From: Micromonospora chaiyaphumensis
GTDB lineage: Bacteria > Actinomycetota > Actinomycetes > Mycobacteriales > Micromonosporaceae
Assembly: GCF_900091435.1 (NCBI RefSeq)
Contig: NZ_FMCS01000014.1
Location: 105,380-169,379, forward strand
Direction of reading: 5' to 3'
Length of the DNA: 64,000 bases
Part shown: piece by piece, positions 34,201 through 42,789 of the stretch
Layout: every line of letters begins with the position of its first letter
Position numbering within the stretch: position 1 is the first letter of the stretch
Position numbers and translations under genes: made by a program
Notes under the pieces: generated by a model
Databases searched by the model: none
The model's input: only the letters and a program-made list of their open reading frames with translations
What the model was told of the DNA's origin: nothing

Positions 34201-36337
34201 CGTGCGGGCGGACCTCGGCCAGCTCCTGGTGCGCCTCGGGCAGTTGCAGCCCGAAGTCGTAGAGCCAGATCCGGCCGTCGACGCGCTCCACCTCGTACGG
34301 GTGCTCGTCGACCACCTTCACGCCGAGCGAGTGCAGCACCGGCAGCACGGCGGAGAGCATCATGGGCTCGCCGTACCGGTAGACCTTGAACCGCACGTCC
34401 ATGGTCTCGTCGACCTGGACGGTCCGGCCGGCGCCGTTCGTGCGCGGCGCGAGCTGCTTGCGGAACAGGTGCATCTCCAGCTGGCCGGGCTCCTCCAGCA
34501 GCTCCAGCTTGGCCAGGTCCTTCATGGCCTCGTACGGCGTGTGCCCGTCCTTGTAGCCCTCGGGGAAGGCGTCGGCGTACCGGGCGAACAGGTGCTTGGC
34601 CTGCTCGTCGCCGAGCTTGCGCTCCAGCACCAGCCGGTAGTCGTCGTCCCAGAGCCGGGTGGCGTCGGCCAGCTCCTCGGCGAGCAGGTCGGCGTCGATC
34701 TCCCCGGGCGGGCCGTTCGGGTCGGTCCGGACGATGAAGTGCACCCGGGCCAGCATCGACTCGGTCACCCGGGTGGTGTAGTCGACCCCGACGCCGTTCA
34801 GCTCGCGCAGCAGGATGTCCTGCATGCGCAGCCGGTTCTGCGTGGTGAACCGGTCCCGCGGCAGGTAGATCAGGCAGGAGATGAACCGCCCGTACGCGTC
34901 GCGCCGCAGGAACACCCGCAGCTGCCGGCGGCCGGCCATGCGGAGCACACCGATCACCGCGTGGTAGAGGTCGTCGGTCTTGATCTGGAACAGCTCGTCG
35001 CGGGGGTAGGTCTCCAGGATCTGGAGCAGGTCCTTGCCGGAGTGGCTGCGCAGGCTCAGGCCCGAGCGGTCCAGCACCTCGGCGACCTTGCGCCGGACCA
35101 CCGGCAGCTCCTGCACGCTGGTCCGGTAGGCCGCCGTGGAGAACAGGCCCAGGAAGCGCCGCTCCCCGACCACCTCACCGGCGTCGTTGAAGATCTTGAA
35201 GCCGATGTAGTCGAGGTAGGCCGAGCGGTGCACGGTGGCCCGCGAGTTGGCCTTGGTGATGATGAGCAGGCGCTTCTCCAGCACCTTCTCGTGCGCCTCG
35301 GGCGTCATCGAGTTGAGCGACCGGGCCTCCGGCGAGTCGGACCGCAGGATGCCCAGCCCGGTGCCGAGGACGGCCTCCAGGGCCTGGCCGCCGTCCGCGC
35401 CGTCGGTGTCGATGAGCCGGTACTCCCGGTAGCCCAGGAAGGTGAAGTGGTCGTGCGCCAGCCAGCGCAGCAGCTCCACCGAGTCGGTGATGTCCTTCTC
35501 CGGCACCGGCGGGCGGTTGTCCGAGGTGCGGGCGGAGGCCAGCTCGTCGGCCAGCGCCAGGGCGCGCTGCCGCATCTTGGGCCAGTCCTCGACGGCCTCC
35601 CGGACGTCGGTGAGCACCCGCTGGAGTTCCCGGCGCAGCTTCTCCCGCTCGGCCGCGTCGCGGACCGGGTCGATCTCGATCCGCATCCAGCTCTCGACCA
35701 GGTCGCCGGCGATCGCGTCGTCCGGCTCCACGTCCGCCGAGACCTCGGTCAGCCGGCCCAGCGGCTCGCGCCGGACCACGACCAGCGGGTGCACCAGCAG
35801 GTGCACGTCCAGGTGGTGCGAGTTCAGCAGCGCCGTCACCGAGTCGACCAGGAACGGCATGTCGTCGGTGACGATCTCGATCACGGTGTGGTGCTGCTCG
35901 GCGTCCGGCTCGTGGATGCGCAGCTTCAGCTCGCCCGGCACCCGCTGCTGGGCGAGGTCCCGGTGCGCCCGCGCCGCGTCGAGCATCTCCTCGGCGGTGA
36001 AGCCGATCAGCTCCTCGTCCGGCGCGAACCGCCAGAACCGGCCCACCAGGGTGGCCGCGTCGTGGTCGTCACCGGCCAGCGCGACCGCCTGGGCGACCAG
36101 GCGCTCCGCGTTGGGTACCGGCTCGTCCAGCTCGTCCTCGGTCTCGTCGCCCAGCGCCTGCGCGGGCAGGCCCAGGTCGTAGAGGGTGTCGATGCTGGAA
36201 CCGGTCATCCCGGTCACTCCTGTGTCGAGACGGCTGAAACCGTCCCCGTCGGTCGCCGAATCGAAGCTGTCATCGTCCCGGCTGGTGTCAGCCTGCCGGA
36301 GGTCGGGTCCCGGTTTGATCGCCGGACGCCGGTCCAT
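31274..36337 (-). CDS. gdh: NAD-dependent glutamate dehydrogenase, large (GDH-180 type)
   Basis: Cytoplasmic enzyme of 1687 residues catalysing NAD-linked oxidative deamination of glutamate to 2-oxoglutarate. The length fits the 180-kDa class. Long N-terminal ACT-like regulatory regions (DDMPFLVDSVTALLNSHHLD) precede the catalytic core. The core has RGGLRWSDRREDFRTEVLGLVKAQ and the substrate-binding Lys in VPVGAKGGFVLKQ, followed by the NAD-binding region around VGVGDMSGDVFGNGML. ATG 36337 has GGGGAG eight bases upstream. ATG 36208 also has AGGAG at eight bases, and the 43 codons between have weaker third-position GC bias, so the shorter start is a real alternative. Monocistronic, convergent with the sortase gene. 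Confidence 0.95.
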   Translation of the reverse strand: MDRRPAIKPGPDLRQADTSRDDDSFDSATDGDGFSRLDTGVTGMTGSSIDTLYDLGLPAQALGDETEDELDEPVPNAERLVAQAVALAGDDHDAATLVGRFWRFAPDEELIGFTAEEMLDAARAHRDLAQQRVPGELKLRIHEPDAEQHHTVIEIVTDDMPFLVDSVTALLNSHHLDVHLLVHPLVVVRREPLGRLTEVSADVEPDDAIAGDLVESWMRIEIDPVRDAAEREKLRRELQRVLTDVREAVEDWPKMRQRALALADELASARTSDNRPPVPEKDITDSVELLRWLAHDHFTFLGYREYRLIDTDGADGGQALEAVLGTGLGILRSDSPEARSLNSMTPEAHEKVLEKRLLIITKANSRATVHRSAYLDYIGFKIFNDAGEVVGERRFLGLFSTAAYRTSVQELPVVRRKVAEVLDRSGLSLRSHSGKDLLQILETYPRDELFQIKTDDLYHAVIGVLRMAGRRQLRVFLRRDAYGRFISCLIYLPRDRFTTQNRLRMQDILLRELNGVGVDYTTRVTESMLARVHFIVRTDPNGPPGEIDADLLAEELADATRLWDDDYRLVLERKLGDEQAKHLFARYADAFPEGYKDGHTPYEAMKDLAKLELLEEPGQLEMHLFRKQLAPRTNGAGRTVQVDETMDVRFKVYRYGEPMMLSAVLPVLHSLGVKVVDEHPYEVERVDGRIWLYDFGLQLPEAHQELAEVRPHVENAFAAAWRGEAEVDGFNELVLRAGLTWRQVVVLRAYAKYLRQAGTVFSQEYMEQTFIAYPKIASLLVELFETRFRPGASTLDERRERSGELVAAIGEALDDVASLDQDRILRSYLTLIQATLRTSFYQKPVGGRPKSGVAFKLDPQAIPELPAPRPKFEIFVYSPRFEGVHLRFGPVARGGLRWSDRREDFRTEVLGLVKAQMVKNAVIVPVGAKGGFVLKQKPGDRDEAVACYKEFVGALLDVTDNIASGEIVPPQDVVRHDADDPYLVVAADKGTATFSDIANEISAAHNFWLGDAFASGGSAGYDHKKMGITARGAWESVKRHFRELGHDTQTQDFTVVGVGDMSGDVFGNGMLLSKHIRLVAAFDHRHIFLDPDPDAATSWDERKRLFDLPRSSWEDYNAELISAGGGIYPRTAKSVPVSPQVRAVLGLDDDVTQISPQELMKAILTAPVDLFWNGGIGTYVKASTQTNAEVGDKSNDAIRVDGKGLRCRVVGEGGNLGFTQHGRIEYAAAGGRIYTDFIDNAAGVDCSDHEVNIKILLNTAVADGELDMPERDEVLAQMTDEVAELVLRDNYDQARALNNAQAQAASLLPVHRRMINELERTGQLDRALEALPPDEELAVRGETGLTAPEFAVLLAYVKIVLEREIVAEGLADEEWTTDVLVNYFPTPLRERFADRMGQHRLRRDIVTTVLVNEAINRGGITFVFRVVEETAASAADVLRAYVVVREVFGLRELWDAVEALDNKVSPELQTSVYLDTRRLLDRAVRWLVTNRRSPIDVPGEIARLRDGVARLLPGLENLFFGTEREAIAAHIDSLTGKGLPRDLAEQATRLMYSFGLLDVVETAQSTGRDVSEVASVYFVLSDRFRVDALLSKISLLPREDRWQTLARMALRYDLYAALAALTAEVLSSTSDSLPPVERVQEWEQANATSIHRAHRAMGEFDESRADLSALSVLLRQIRTLVRTSAAA

Positions 36338-36624
36338 CGGTGCCACTCCCCTCGACCCACCGCGTTGTGGGTCACTCTGCCGCCCAGCCTAGGCCTGCCG
36401 CTGTGCCCCTTCGTCGGCGGACCACTGGCCGGACGTCCGGATCGGGACTCTGTCCTTTCACCCGTTGCGGGTACGTGGTCGGCCGGTCGCGGAGTACCCG
36501 GACTGGCGATGTTCATCACACTGCCACACGGCACTCTTTGCCTGCGCAAGGGCCGTGCCGGGGCGGTGGGGAGCCGCGCGCCGTACTAGCGTGCAGGGCA
36601 GTTTCACACCGGAGGGACCGCTTC

Positions 36625-38592
36625 ATGCTCCTGTCGTACCCCGTCCGCCGCCGCCTCTCCCCTCACCGCCGGGCTCTCGCCGCACTGGCCGCCACCGTGC
36701 TGGCGGCGGGCGCCCTGGTCGGGTGCTTGGGTGAGGACGGGCCGGAGCAGAGCGTCGACGCCTTCCTGAAGGGCTGGCACTCGGGCGACCTCCAGGCGGT
36801 CGGCTTCATCGACCCGACCGGCGCCAAGGTGCCGGCGGCCGAGGTGACCAAGGAGCTCCGGTCGCTCGCCGGCGAGCTGGCCGGCAACCCGCCGAAGCTG
36901 GAGCGCACCGGCGAGGCGAAGATCGCCGCCGACATCGCCACCGCGCGGATCCGGCTGACCTGGCCCCTCCCGGGCGGCGCCACCTGGACCTACGAGAACC
37001 CGGTGCGGCTCCGGCAGGGCGCGGACGACCAGTGGCAGGTCATCTGGGAGCCGACCGTCGTGCACGAGAAGCTGGAGGCCGGCGACCGGTTCGCGCTGCG
37101 CCGGGAGGCCGCGCCCCGGGCCGGCGTGCTGGACTCCGCCGGCACCCCGCTCGTCGCTCCCCGCCCGGTGGTCCGGGTGCAGGTGAACCCCGGCGAGGTC
37201 ACCGACGTCAAGGCCCTGGTCCGGCAGCTCGACGCCGCGTTCAAGGCGGTCCGGCCCGCGCTCACCCCACCGGTCGACCTCGCCGACCTGCCCCAGCGCC
37301 TCAAGGAGGCGGACCGGGGCGCGCTCGTCGAGGTGGTGACCCTGCGCGACGAGGCGTACCGGCAGATCAAGCCCCGGATCTACGACCTGCCCGGCACCCG
37401 GTTCCAGTCCGACAAGCTCTTCCTGGCCCCGACGCGGGAGTTCGCCCGGGCCCTGCTCGGCTCGGTCGACCCCGCCCAGGCGGACGACCTCAAGGCCCAC
37501 CCCGACAAGTACGTCCGGGGCGACCTGGTCGGCCACGGCGGCCTCCAGGGCGGCTACGACGACCGTCTGCGCGGCACCGCCGGAGTCACCGTGATCAGCG
37601 AGCGCCCCGCGCCGGACGGCACCACCGCGCCCACCGGGGTCGAGCTGTTCCGCAGTGAGCCCAAGGCCGGCCAGCCGCTCAAGACCACGCTCGACGTGGC
37701 CACCCAGAACGCCGCCGACGCCGCGCTGCGCGGGCAGGCCCGGCGCTCCGCCCTGGTGGCCGTGCGGATCAGCGACGGCGCGGTGCTGGCCGCCGCCAAC
37801 GGCCCCGGCGCGGCCGGCGAGAACCTCGCCTTCACCGCCCAGGTGCCGCCCGGCTCCACGTTCAAGATGGTCAGCGCCCTGGCCCTGCTCGACCGGGGTG
37901 CGGTGACCCCGGAGGCGACCGTGCGCTGCCCGAAGACGTTCGAGGTCGACGGCCGGTCCTTCAAGAACTCCGACAACTTCGAGTTGGGCGACGTCCCGTT
38001 CACCACGGACTTCGCGAAGTCCTGCAACACCGCCTTCACCTCCCTGGCCCCGAAGCTCGGCCCGGACGGGCTGGCGCAGACCGGCCGCACGCTCGGCCTG
38101 GAGGCGCCGTGGGATCTCGGCACCGACGTCTTCCCGGGGAAGGTCTCCGCCAACGGCTCGGCCACCGAGCAGGCCGCCGCCGCCATCGGCCAGGGCACCA
38201 CCGTGGTCAGCCCGCTCGCCATGGCCGGCGCCACGGCAGCGGTGGCCCGCGGCCACTGGGAGCAGCCGAAGTTGCTGCTCGACCCGGCACCGGCGAAGCC
38301 CGCCCCGGCCGGCGCGGGCCTCAAGCCGGAGTCGGTGGCGGCGGTCAAGACGATGATGCGTGCCGTGGTCACGAGCGGCACGGCCAGCGCGCTGAAGGAC
38401 GTCCCCGGCGAGCCGGTCCACGGCAAGACCGGCACCGCCGAGTACGACAACAACCCGGCGCACACCCACGCCTGGTTCGTCGGCTGGCAGGGTGATGTCG
38501 CGTTCGCGGTCTTCGTCGAGCAGGGCGGGTCGAGCACGACCAGCGCCGTCCCGATCGCCGAACGCTTCCTGCGCGGCCTCGCGGCCCGCTGA
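36625..38592 (+). CDS. Lipoprotein penicillin-binding protein (transpeptidase, MecA_N-type)
   Basis: Peptidoglycan D,D-transpeptidase of 655 residues. The signal ends in the lipobox LVGC, so Cys34 is likely lipidated. An NTF2-like MecA N-terminal domain (about 38-150) and a dimerisation domain precede the transpeptidase domain. That domain carries all three motifs: Ser411-T-F-K, Ser466-C-N and Lys601-T-G-T-A. Class B PBPs with this N-terminal domain act in wall cross-linking and some have low beta-lactam affinity; that property cannot be read here. ATG 36625 has GGAGGG nine bases upstream. The opposing arginase-family gene ends 18 bases beyond the stop. Confidence 0.93.
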   Translation: MLLSYPVRRRLSPHRRALAALAATVLAAGALVGCLGEDGPEQSVDAFLKGWHSGDLQAVGFIDPTGAKVPAAEVTKELRSLAGELAGNPPKLERTGEAKIAADIATARIRLTWPLPGGATWTYENPVRLRQGADDQWQVIWEPTVVHEKLEAGDRFALRREAAPRAGVLDSAGTPLVAPRPVVRVQVNPGEVTDVKALVRQLDAAFKAVRPALTPPVDLADLPQRLKEADRGALVEVVTLRDEAYRQIKPRIYDLPGTRFQSDKLFLAPTREFARALLGSVDPAQADDLKAHPDKYVRGDLVGHGGLQGGYDDRLRGTAGVTVISERPAPDGTTAPTGVELFRSEPKAGQPLKTTLDVATQNAADAALRGQARRSALVAVRISDGAVLAAANGPGAAGENLAFTAQVPPGSTFKMVSALALLDRGAVTPEATVRCPKTFEVDGRSFKNSDNFELGDVPFTTDFAKSCNTAFTSLAPKLGPDGLAQTGRTLGLEAPWDLGTDVFPGKVSANGSATEQAAAAIGQGTTVVSPLAMAGATAAVARGHWEQPKLLLDPAPAKPAPAGAGLKPESVAAVKTMMRAVVTSGTASALKDVPGEPVHGKTGTAEYDNNPAHTHAWFVGWQGDVAFAVFVEQGGSSTTSAVPIAERFLRGLAAR

Positions 38593-38610
38593 CCCGGGGC
38601 CGGGCGGTGA

Positions 38611-39903
38611 TCAGGCGATGTCGGCGCCCGGCCGGGTCGGATCCGGCGCCGTCTCCTCCGCGTCCTCCGGCTCGGCCACCCGGCGCAGCAACCCGGGCCC
38701 GGCCGACGCCAGCGGGCCGACCGGCTCGGGGCCGTCCGAGCCGTCCGCGTCCGACGCCCGCCGCAGCAGCCCCGGTCCGGACGGGCCGGGAGACGGTTCG
38801 GCGCCGTCGGTGTCGGCGGGTTCGTCGCCGGCCCGCGTGGGGGTCGGGCCGATCGGCTCCACGGCCACCGCGGGTGCCGGGACGGCCGCCGGGCCGGCCA
38901 GCACGTCGCGGGCCGGCGGCCGGCCGTTGCCGGGCCGGGGCGCCGGCGCGACCGGGCCGGCCGGCAGCAGCCGGGGCGGTGTCGCGCCGGGCGCGGCCAC
39001 CGGTGCGAGCCCGGCCACCACGGTGTTGACGATCTCGGCGGCGTACGACCCGTCGGGATCGTAGTCGGGGTCGAAGACGGTCAGCTCGACGCCGAGGCAG
39101 TGCGGGGTGTCCACCAGGCCGGCGAGGAGGATCTCCAGCTCGGCGAAGGCGATCCCGCCCGGGTCCGGCGCGTCGACCGCCGGCATCACCGCCGGGTCGA
39201 GCACGTCCACGTCGATGTGCACCCAGTAGCCGGCGCAGTCGGCCAACTGCTCGTGCGCCCACTGGGCGGTGCGGGCCGCCCCCTCGGCGCGCAGCGCCGG
39301 CACGGGGCGGGTGGTGATGCCGGCGGCCTGGAGGTCGAGCCGGTACTCGTCCTGGGCCCGGATGCCGAGCACCACCACGTCGATGTCGCGGAAGTAGGGG
39401 CGCCGCCCCTCGATGGCGGCCAGGTCGGCCTGCCCCCGGCCGGTGACCAGGGCCAGATCCTCCCCCGCCGCCGCGCCCACGTAGGAGGCGTTGCCGGGGT
39501 GCCGGAAGTCGGAGTGACCGTCGACGAAGACGAGCCCGATCCGCCCGCCGACCGCCTCGCCGAGCCGGTGCATGGCCAACGCCGAGCCGAGCAGGACCGA
39601 GCAGTCCCCGCCCAGCACGAGCGGGAACTCGCCGCGGTCGATGATCGCGCCGATGCGGTCGGCCAGCGCCACGGAGTAGCCGGAGATCTCCGGGGCGTGG
39701 CAGACCCCGTCGCCGGGGCGCCAGTCACCGGGGTCGTACCGGGGCGGGGTGAGGCAGCCGGCGTCCCGGGCCCGCAGCCGGGCGAGCAGGCCGTGGTCGC
39801 GCAACGCTCCGGGCGCCTTGGCGCAGCCCGGGACGGAGGTGGACGTGGGTGGGCGCAGGCCGAGGTTCGTCGGCGCGTCGAGGACGGCGATCCGGCGCAT
39901 CAT
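38611..39903 (-). CDS. Arginase/agmatinase family protein with disordered tail
   Basis: Ureohydrolase-family protein of 430 residues. Manganese-site motifs are LGGDC100-101 S, VDGHSD (128, 130, 132) and HIDVDVLD (231-236). The His normally in GGDHS is Cys101 here, so the metal site or substrate may differ; arginase, agmatinase or another guanidino-hydrolase are possible. The catalytic domain ends near residue 305. The last 125 residues are Pro/Gly/Asp-rich with two copies of GPGLLRR. Two ATGs occur in tandem; 39900 has the better GGGAG spacing. No arginine-pathway genes are adjacent. The downstream neighbour is the PBP gene on the opposite strand. Confidence 0.85.
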   Translation of the reverse strand: MMRRIAVLDAPTNLGLRPPTSTSVPGCAKAPGALRDHGLLARLRARDAGCLTPPRYDPGDWRPGDGVCHAPEISGYSVALADRIGAIIDRGEFPLVLGGDCSVLLGSALAMHRLGEAVGGRIGLVFVDGHSDFRHPGNASYVGAAAGEDLALVTGRGQADLAAIEGRRPYFRDIDVVVLGIRAQDEYRLDLQAAGITTRPVPALRAEGAARTAQWAHEQLADCAGYWVHIDVDVLDPAVMPAVDAPDPGGIAFAELEILLAGLVDTPHCLGVELTVFDPDYDPDGSYAAEIVNTVVAGLAPVAAPGATPPRLLPAGPVAPAPRPGNGRPPARDVLAGPAAVPAPAVAVEPIGPTPTRAGDEPADTDGAEPSPGPSGPGLLRRASDADGSDGPEPVGPLASAGPGLLRRVAEPEDAEETAPDPTRPGADIA

Positions 39904-39969
39904 GGGCTCCCGTCCTCGGTGGTCGGGCGGGCCGGCCGGTACGCCGGCCCGCGCTGGCGTGCGGTGAAC

Positions 39970-40890
39970 TCAGAACAGGGCGCTGGCCAGGGCGCGTCGG
40001 GCGGCCGCCACGGCGGGGTCGTCCGGGCCCGCGATGGTGAACAGCGACACGAGGTGCTGGCGGACCTTCTCCCGGTCGTCGCCGGCGGTCCGCCGGACCA
40101 GGCCGACGAGCCGGGCGTAGGCCTGCTCGGCCAGCCCGCTGAGCACCTCGATGTCGGCGGCCAGGAGCTGGGCCTCGATGTCGTCGGGGGCCTGCTCGGC
40201 GGCGGCGAGCGCGGCGCGCGGGTCGGCGCCGGCAACCCGCCGGGCCACCCCGACCTGGGCCAGGCCGGCCTCGGCCGCGGCATCCGCGGGGGTCTCGGCG
40301 AGGATCTTCCGGTACGCCGCCTCGGCCGCCTCCAGGTCGCCGGACATGAGGGCGTCGTCGGCCTCGGTCAGCCGCGGGTCCTCCGGCTCGGCGACGGTGA
40401 CGCCGCCGGCCTTGAGGATGGCCTGGATCCACTGGCGGAGCTGGGCCTCCGGCACCACGCCGGAGAAGGCGTCGATCGGCTGCCCGCCGACCACCGCGTA
40501 GACCATCGGGATGCCCTGGACCCGGAACATCTGGGCGAGCCGGGGGTTGGCGTCGACGTCGACCCTGGCGAGCACCCAGGCGCCCTCGCCCTCGGCGGCC
40601 AGCCGCTCCAGCACCGGCGAGAGCTGCTTGCAGGGCTCGCACCACTCGGCCCAGAAGTCCACGATCACCGGGGTGCTCAGCGACCGTTCCAACACCTCGG
40701 ACTGGAAGGTCGCCTCGGTCACGTCGATGACGGCCACGCCGCCACCCGCCGGGGGGCCGCCGGGTACGCCGGCGGGCGGGCCCGCCTGGCTCGGGGCGGT
40801 GGGACGGGAGGGTTCCGGGGTGCCGCGCAACGCGCTGAGGTCGACCGCGCCGCGGGTGAAGATCGACGAGGTGATCCGTGGGTCGCTCAT
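39970..40890 (-). CDS. YbbN-type co-chaperone (thioredoxin plus TPR)
   Basis: A 306-residue protein. A Pro/Gly-rich N-terminus of about 50 residues precedes a thioredoxin domain (about 55-160) with active-site WCEPC (Cys84, Cys87). Helical TPR-like repeats follow (ADDALMSGDLEAAEAAYRKIL and further). This architecture is the tetratricopeptide thioredoxin / YbbN co-chaperone of actinobacteria, linked to protein folding under oxidative stress. ATG 40890 is the start. Single gene, same strand as the arginase-family gene 66 bases downstream. Confidence 0.92.
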   Translation of the reverse strand: MSDPRITSSIFTRGAVDLSALRGTPEPSRPTAPSQAGPPAGVPGGPPAGGGVAVIDVTEATFQSEVLERSLSTPVIVDFWAEWCEPCKQLSPVLERLAAEGEGAWVLARVDVDANPRLAQMFRVQGIPMVYAVVGGQPIDAFSGVVPEAQLRQWIQAILKAGGVTVAEPEDPRLTEADDALMSGDLEAAEAAYRKILAETPADAAAEAGLAQVGVARRVAGADPRAALAAAEQAPDDIEAQLLAADIEVLSGLAEQAYARLVGLVRRTAGDDREKVRQHLVSLFTIAGPDDPAVAAARRALASALF

Positions 40891-40968
40891 GGTTATCTAG
40901 TCTCGCACGTGTCCCGCGGAACTCAGATCAACCGCCACGGCGGCAGTTGCAACTCTCACGCCTGGTCG

Positions 40969-40999
40969 GCGCGGGTGCCGGGACGACCGGCACCCGCGC
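40969..40999 (-). terminator. Terminator hairpin after icmA
   Basis: A perfect 13-bp stem (40969-40981, GCGCGGGTGCCGG, with 40987-40999) and 5-base loop lies seven bases past the icmA stop on the minus strand. Confidence 0.75.
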
Positions 41000-41005
41000 G
41001 ACGGA

Positions 41006-42694
41006 TCAGAAGCGGGCGGGCTCGCGGTAGACGCCCCACTCGGCACGCAGCGCGTCGCAGATCTCGCCCAGCGTGGCCTCGGCCCGGACCGCGTCCAGCA
41101 TCGCCGGGATCATGTTCTCGCCGGTCCGGCTGACCTCGACCATCCGCTGCACGGCGGCCTTGACCGCGGCGTCGTCGCGGCCCGCCTTGCGCTCGGCGAG
41201 CACCCGGCGCTGCTCCAGCTCGACCTCGTGCGAGATCCGCAGGATCTCCAGGTCCTTGGCGACGGTGCCGGTGTGGCAGTTGACCCCGACGATCCGCTTG
41301 TCGCCCTTCTCCAGCGCCTGCTGGTAGACGAAGGCCGACTCGGCGATGTGGCCGGTGAACCAGCCGTCCTCGATGCCGCGCAGGATGCCCGAGGTCATCG
41401 GGCCGATCTTGTGCGGCCCCTCGCCGCCGAGCTGCCGGATCCGGGCGAAGATCTCCTCCGCCTCGGCCTCGATCTTGTCGGTGAGCGCCTCGACGTACCA
41501 GGAGCCGCCGAGCGGGTCGGCGACGTTGACGACCCCGGTCTCCTCCATGAGCACCTGCTGGGTCCGCAGCGCGATCTCGGCCGACTCGTCGGTGGGCAGG
41601 GCGAGGGTCTCGTCGAGGGCGTTGGTGTGCAGCGAGTTGGTGCCGCCGAGGACGGCCGCCAGGGCCTCCACGGCGGTCCGCACCACGTTGTTGACCGGCT
41701 GCTGGGCGGTGAGCGACACCCCGGCGGTCTGGGTGTGGAACCGCAGCCACTGGGCCTTCTCGCTGGTGGCGCCGTAGACGTCGCGCAGCCAGCGGGCCCA
41801 GATGCGGCGGGCGGCCCGGAACTTGGCGATCTCCTCGAAGAAGTCCACGTGGGAGTCAAAGAAGAAGCTCAGGCCCGGAGCGAAGACGTTGACGTCCAGC
41901 CCGCGCGAGAGCCCCAGCTCGACGTAGCCGAACCCGTCGGCCAGGGTGTACGCCAGCTCCTGCGCGGCGGTCGAGCCGGCCTCGCGGATGTGGTAGCCGG
42001 AGACCGACAGCGGCTTGTACCGCGGGATCTCCCGGGCGCAGTACTCCATGAGGTCGCCGATGAGGCGCAGGTGCGGCTCCGGGTCGAAGAGCCACTCCTT
42101 CTGCGCGATGTACTCCTTGAAGATGTCCGTCTGGAGCGTGCCGTCCAGGGTGGACAGGTCGGCGCCCTGCCGCTCGGCGGCGACCAGGTACATGCAGAAG
42201 ACCGGCACGGCCGGGCCGGAGATGGTCATCGAGGTGGTCACGCCGGCCAGGTCGATGCCGCCGAAGAGCACCTCCATGTCGGCGGCCGAGTCGACCGCCA
42301 CGCCGCAGTGGCCGACCTCGCCCAGCGACTGCGGGTCGTCGGAGTCGCGCCCCATGAGGGTCGGCATGTCGAAGGCGACGGAGAGCCCTCCGCCGCCGGC
42401 GCCGAGGATCATCTTGTAACGCTCGTTGGTCTGCTGGGCGTTGCCGAACCCGGCGAACTGCCGGATGGTCCAGGTGCGCCCGCGGTAGCCGGTCGGGTAG
42501 AGCCCCCGGGTGTACGGGAACTCCCCCGGCCAGCCGATCCGCTCGAAGCCCGGGTACGGCACGCCCTCCGGCGGCCCGTAGACCGGGTCCACGGTCATCC
42601 CGGACAGCGTGGTGAAGTCCGCGTCCCGCTTGCGGGCGGCGTCGTAGCGGGCCTGCCAGCGGGCCCGACCGGCGGCGATCTCGTCGGCGTCCAT
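41006..42694 (-). CDS. icmA: Isobutyryl-CoA mutase large subunit
   Basis: Adenosylcobalamin-dependent mutase subunit interconverting isobutyryl-CoA and n-butyryl-CoA. It has 562 residues, the length of IcmA, and lacks the C-terminal B12-binding domain of methylmalonyl-CoA mutase, so it needs a separate small subunit (IcmB), not in the window. Substrate-discriminating residues are Phe80 (TWTIRQFAGF) and Gln198 (EYIAQKEW), where methylmalonyl-CoA mutases have Tyr and Arg. GLSVAFDMPTLMGRDSDDP is typical of IcmA. ATG 42694. A CCTGAACGATCGCTAAGG site 52 bases upstream matches sites before the thiolase and epimerase genes. meaB nearby supplies the usual mutase chaperone. Confidence 0.93.
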   Translation of the reverse strand: MDADEIAAGRARWQARYDAARKRDADFTTLSGMTVDPVYGPPEGVPYPGFERIGWPGEFPYTRGLYPTGYRGRTWTIRQFAGFGNAQQTNERYKMILGAGGGGLSVAFDMPTLMGRDSDDPQSLGEVGHCGVAVDSAADMEVLFGGIDLAGVTTSMTISGPAVPVFCMYLVAAERQGADLSTLDGTLQTDIFKEYIAQKEWLFDPEPHLRLIGDLMEYCAREIPRYKPLSVSGYHIREAGSTAAQELAYTLADGFGYVELGLSRGLDVNVFAPGLSFFFDSHVDFFEEIAKFRAARRIWARWLRDVYGATSEKAQWLRFHTQTAGVSLTAQQPVNNVVRTAVEALAAVLGGTNSLHTNALDETLALPTDESAEIALRTQQVLMEETGVVNVADPLGGSWYVEALTDKIEAEAEEIFARIRQLGGEGPHKIGPMTSGILRGIEDGWFTGHIAESAFVYQQALEKGDKRIVGVNCHTGTVAKDLEILRISHEVELEQRRVLAERKAGRDDAAVKAAVQRMVEVSRTGENMIPAMLDAVRAEATLGEICDALRAEWGVYREPARF

Positions 42695-42745
42695 GCGCGG
42701 AGCTCCTCCTCGAGTCCAGGGTGCAGACCGAGTGTAGAACGCCGG

Positions 42746-42763
42746 CCTGAACGATCGCTAAGG
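42746..42763. promoter_or_regulatory. AACGATCGCT motif upstream of icmA
   Basis: CCTGAACGATCGCTAAGG, an imperfect palindrome sharing AACGATYGYT with sites upstream of the thiolase and epimerase genes. It lies 52 bases before the icmA start. TetR-type operators often look like this. Confidence 0.5.
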
Positions 42764-42789
42764 ATGCGCCTACCGGCCGGTAACCGGCG

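Noticed and set aside
30449..36589. A 2046-codon open frame antisense to the glutamate dehydrogenase gene
   Set aside because: Its composition is that of a GC-rich shadow frame (repetitive Val/Gly/Arg/His/Asp) and it lies fully opposite a gene with clear domains; no recognisable motif.
41006..42694. Methylmalonyl-CoA mutase large subunit
   Set aside because: Phe80 and Gln198 replace the Tyr and Arg of methylmalonyl-CoA mutases, and the C-terminal B12 domain is missing, so isobutyryl-CoA mutase fits better.
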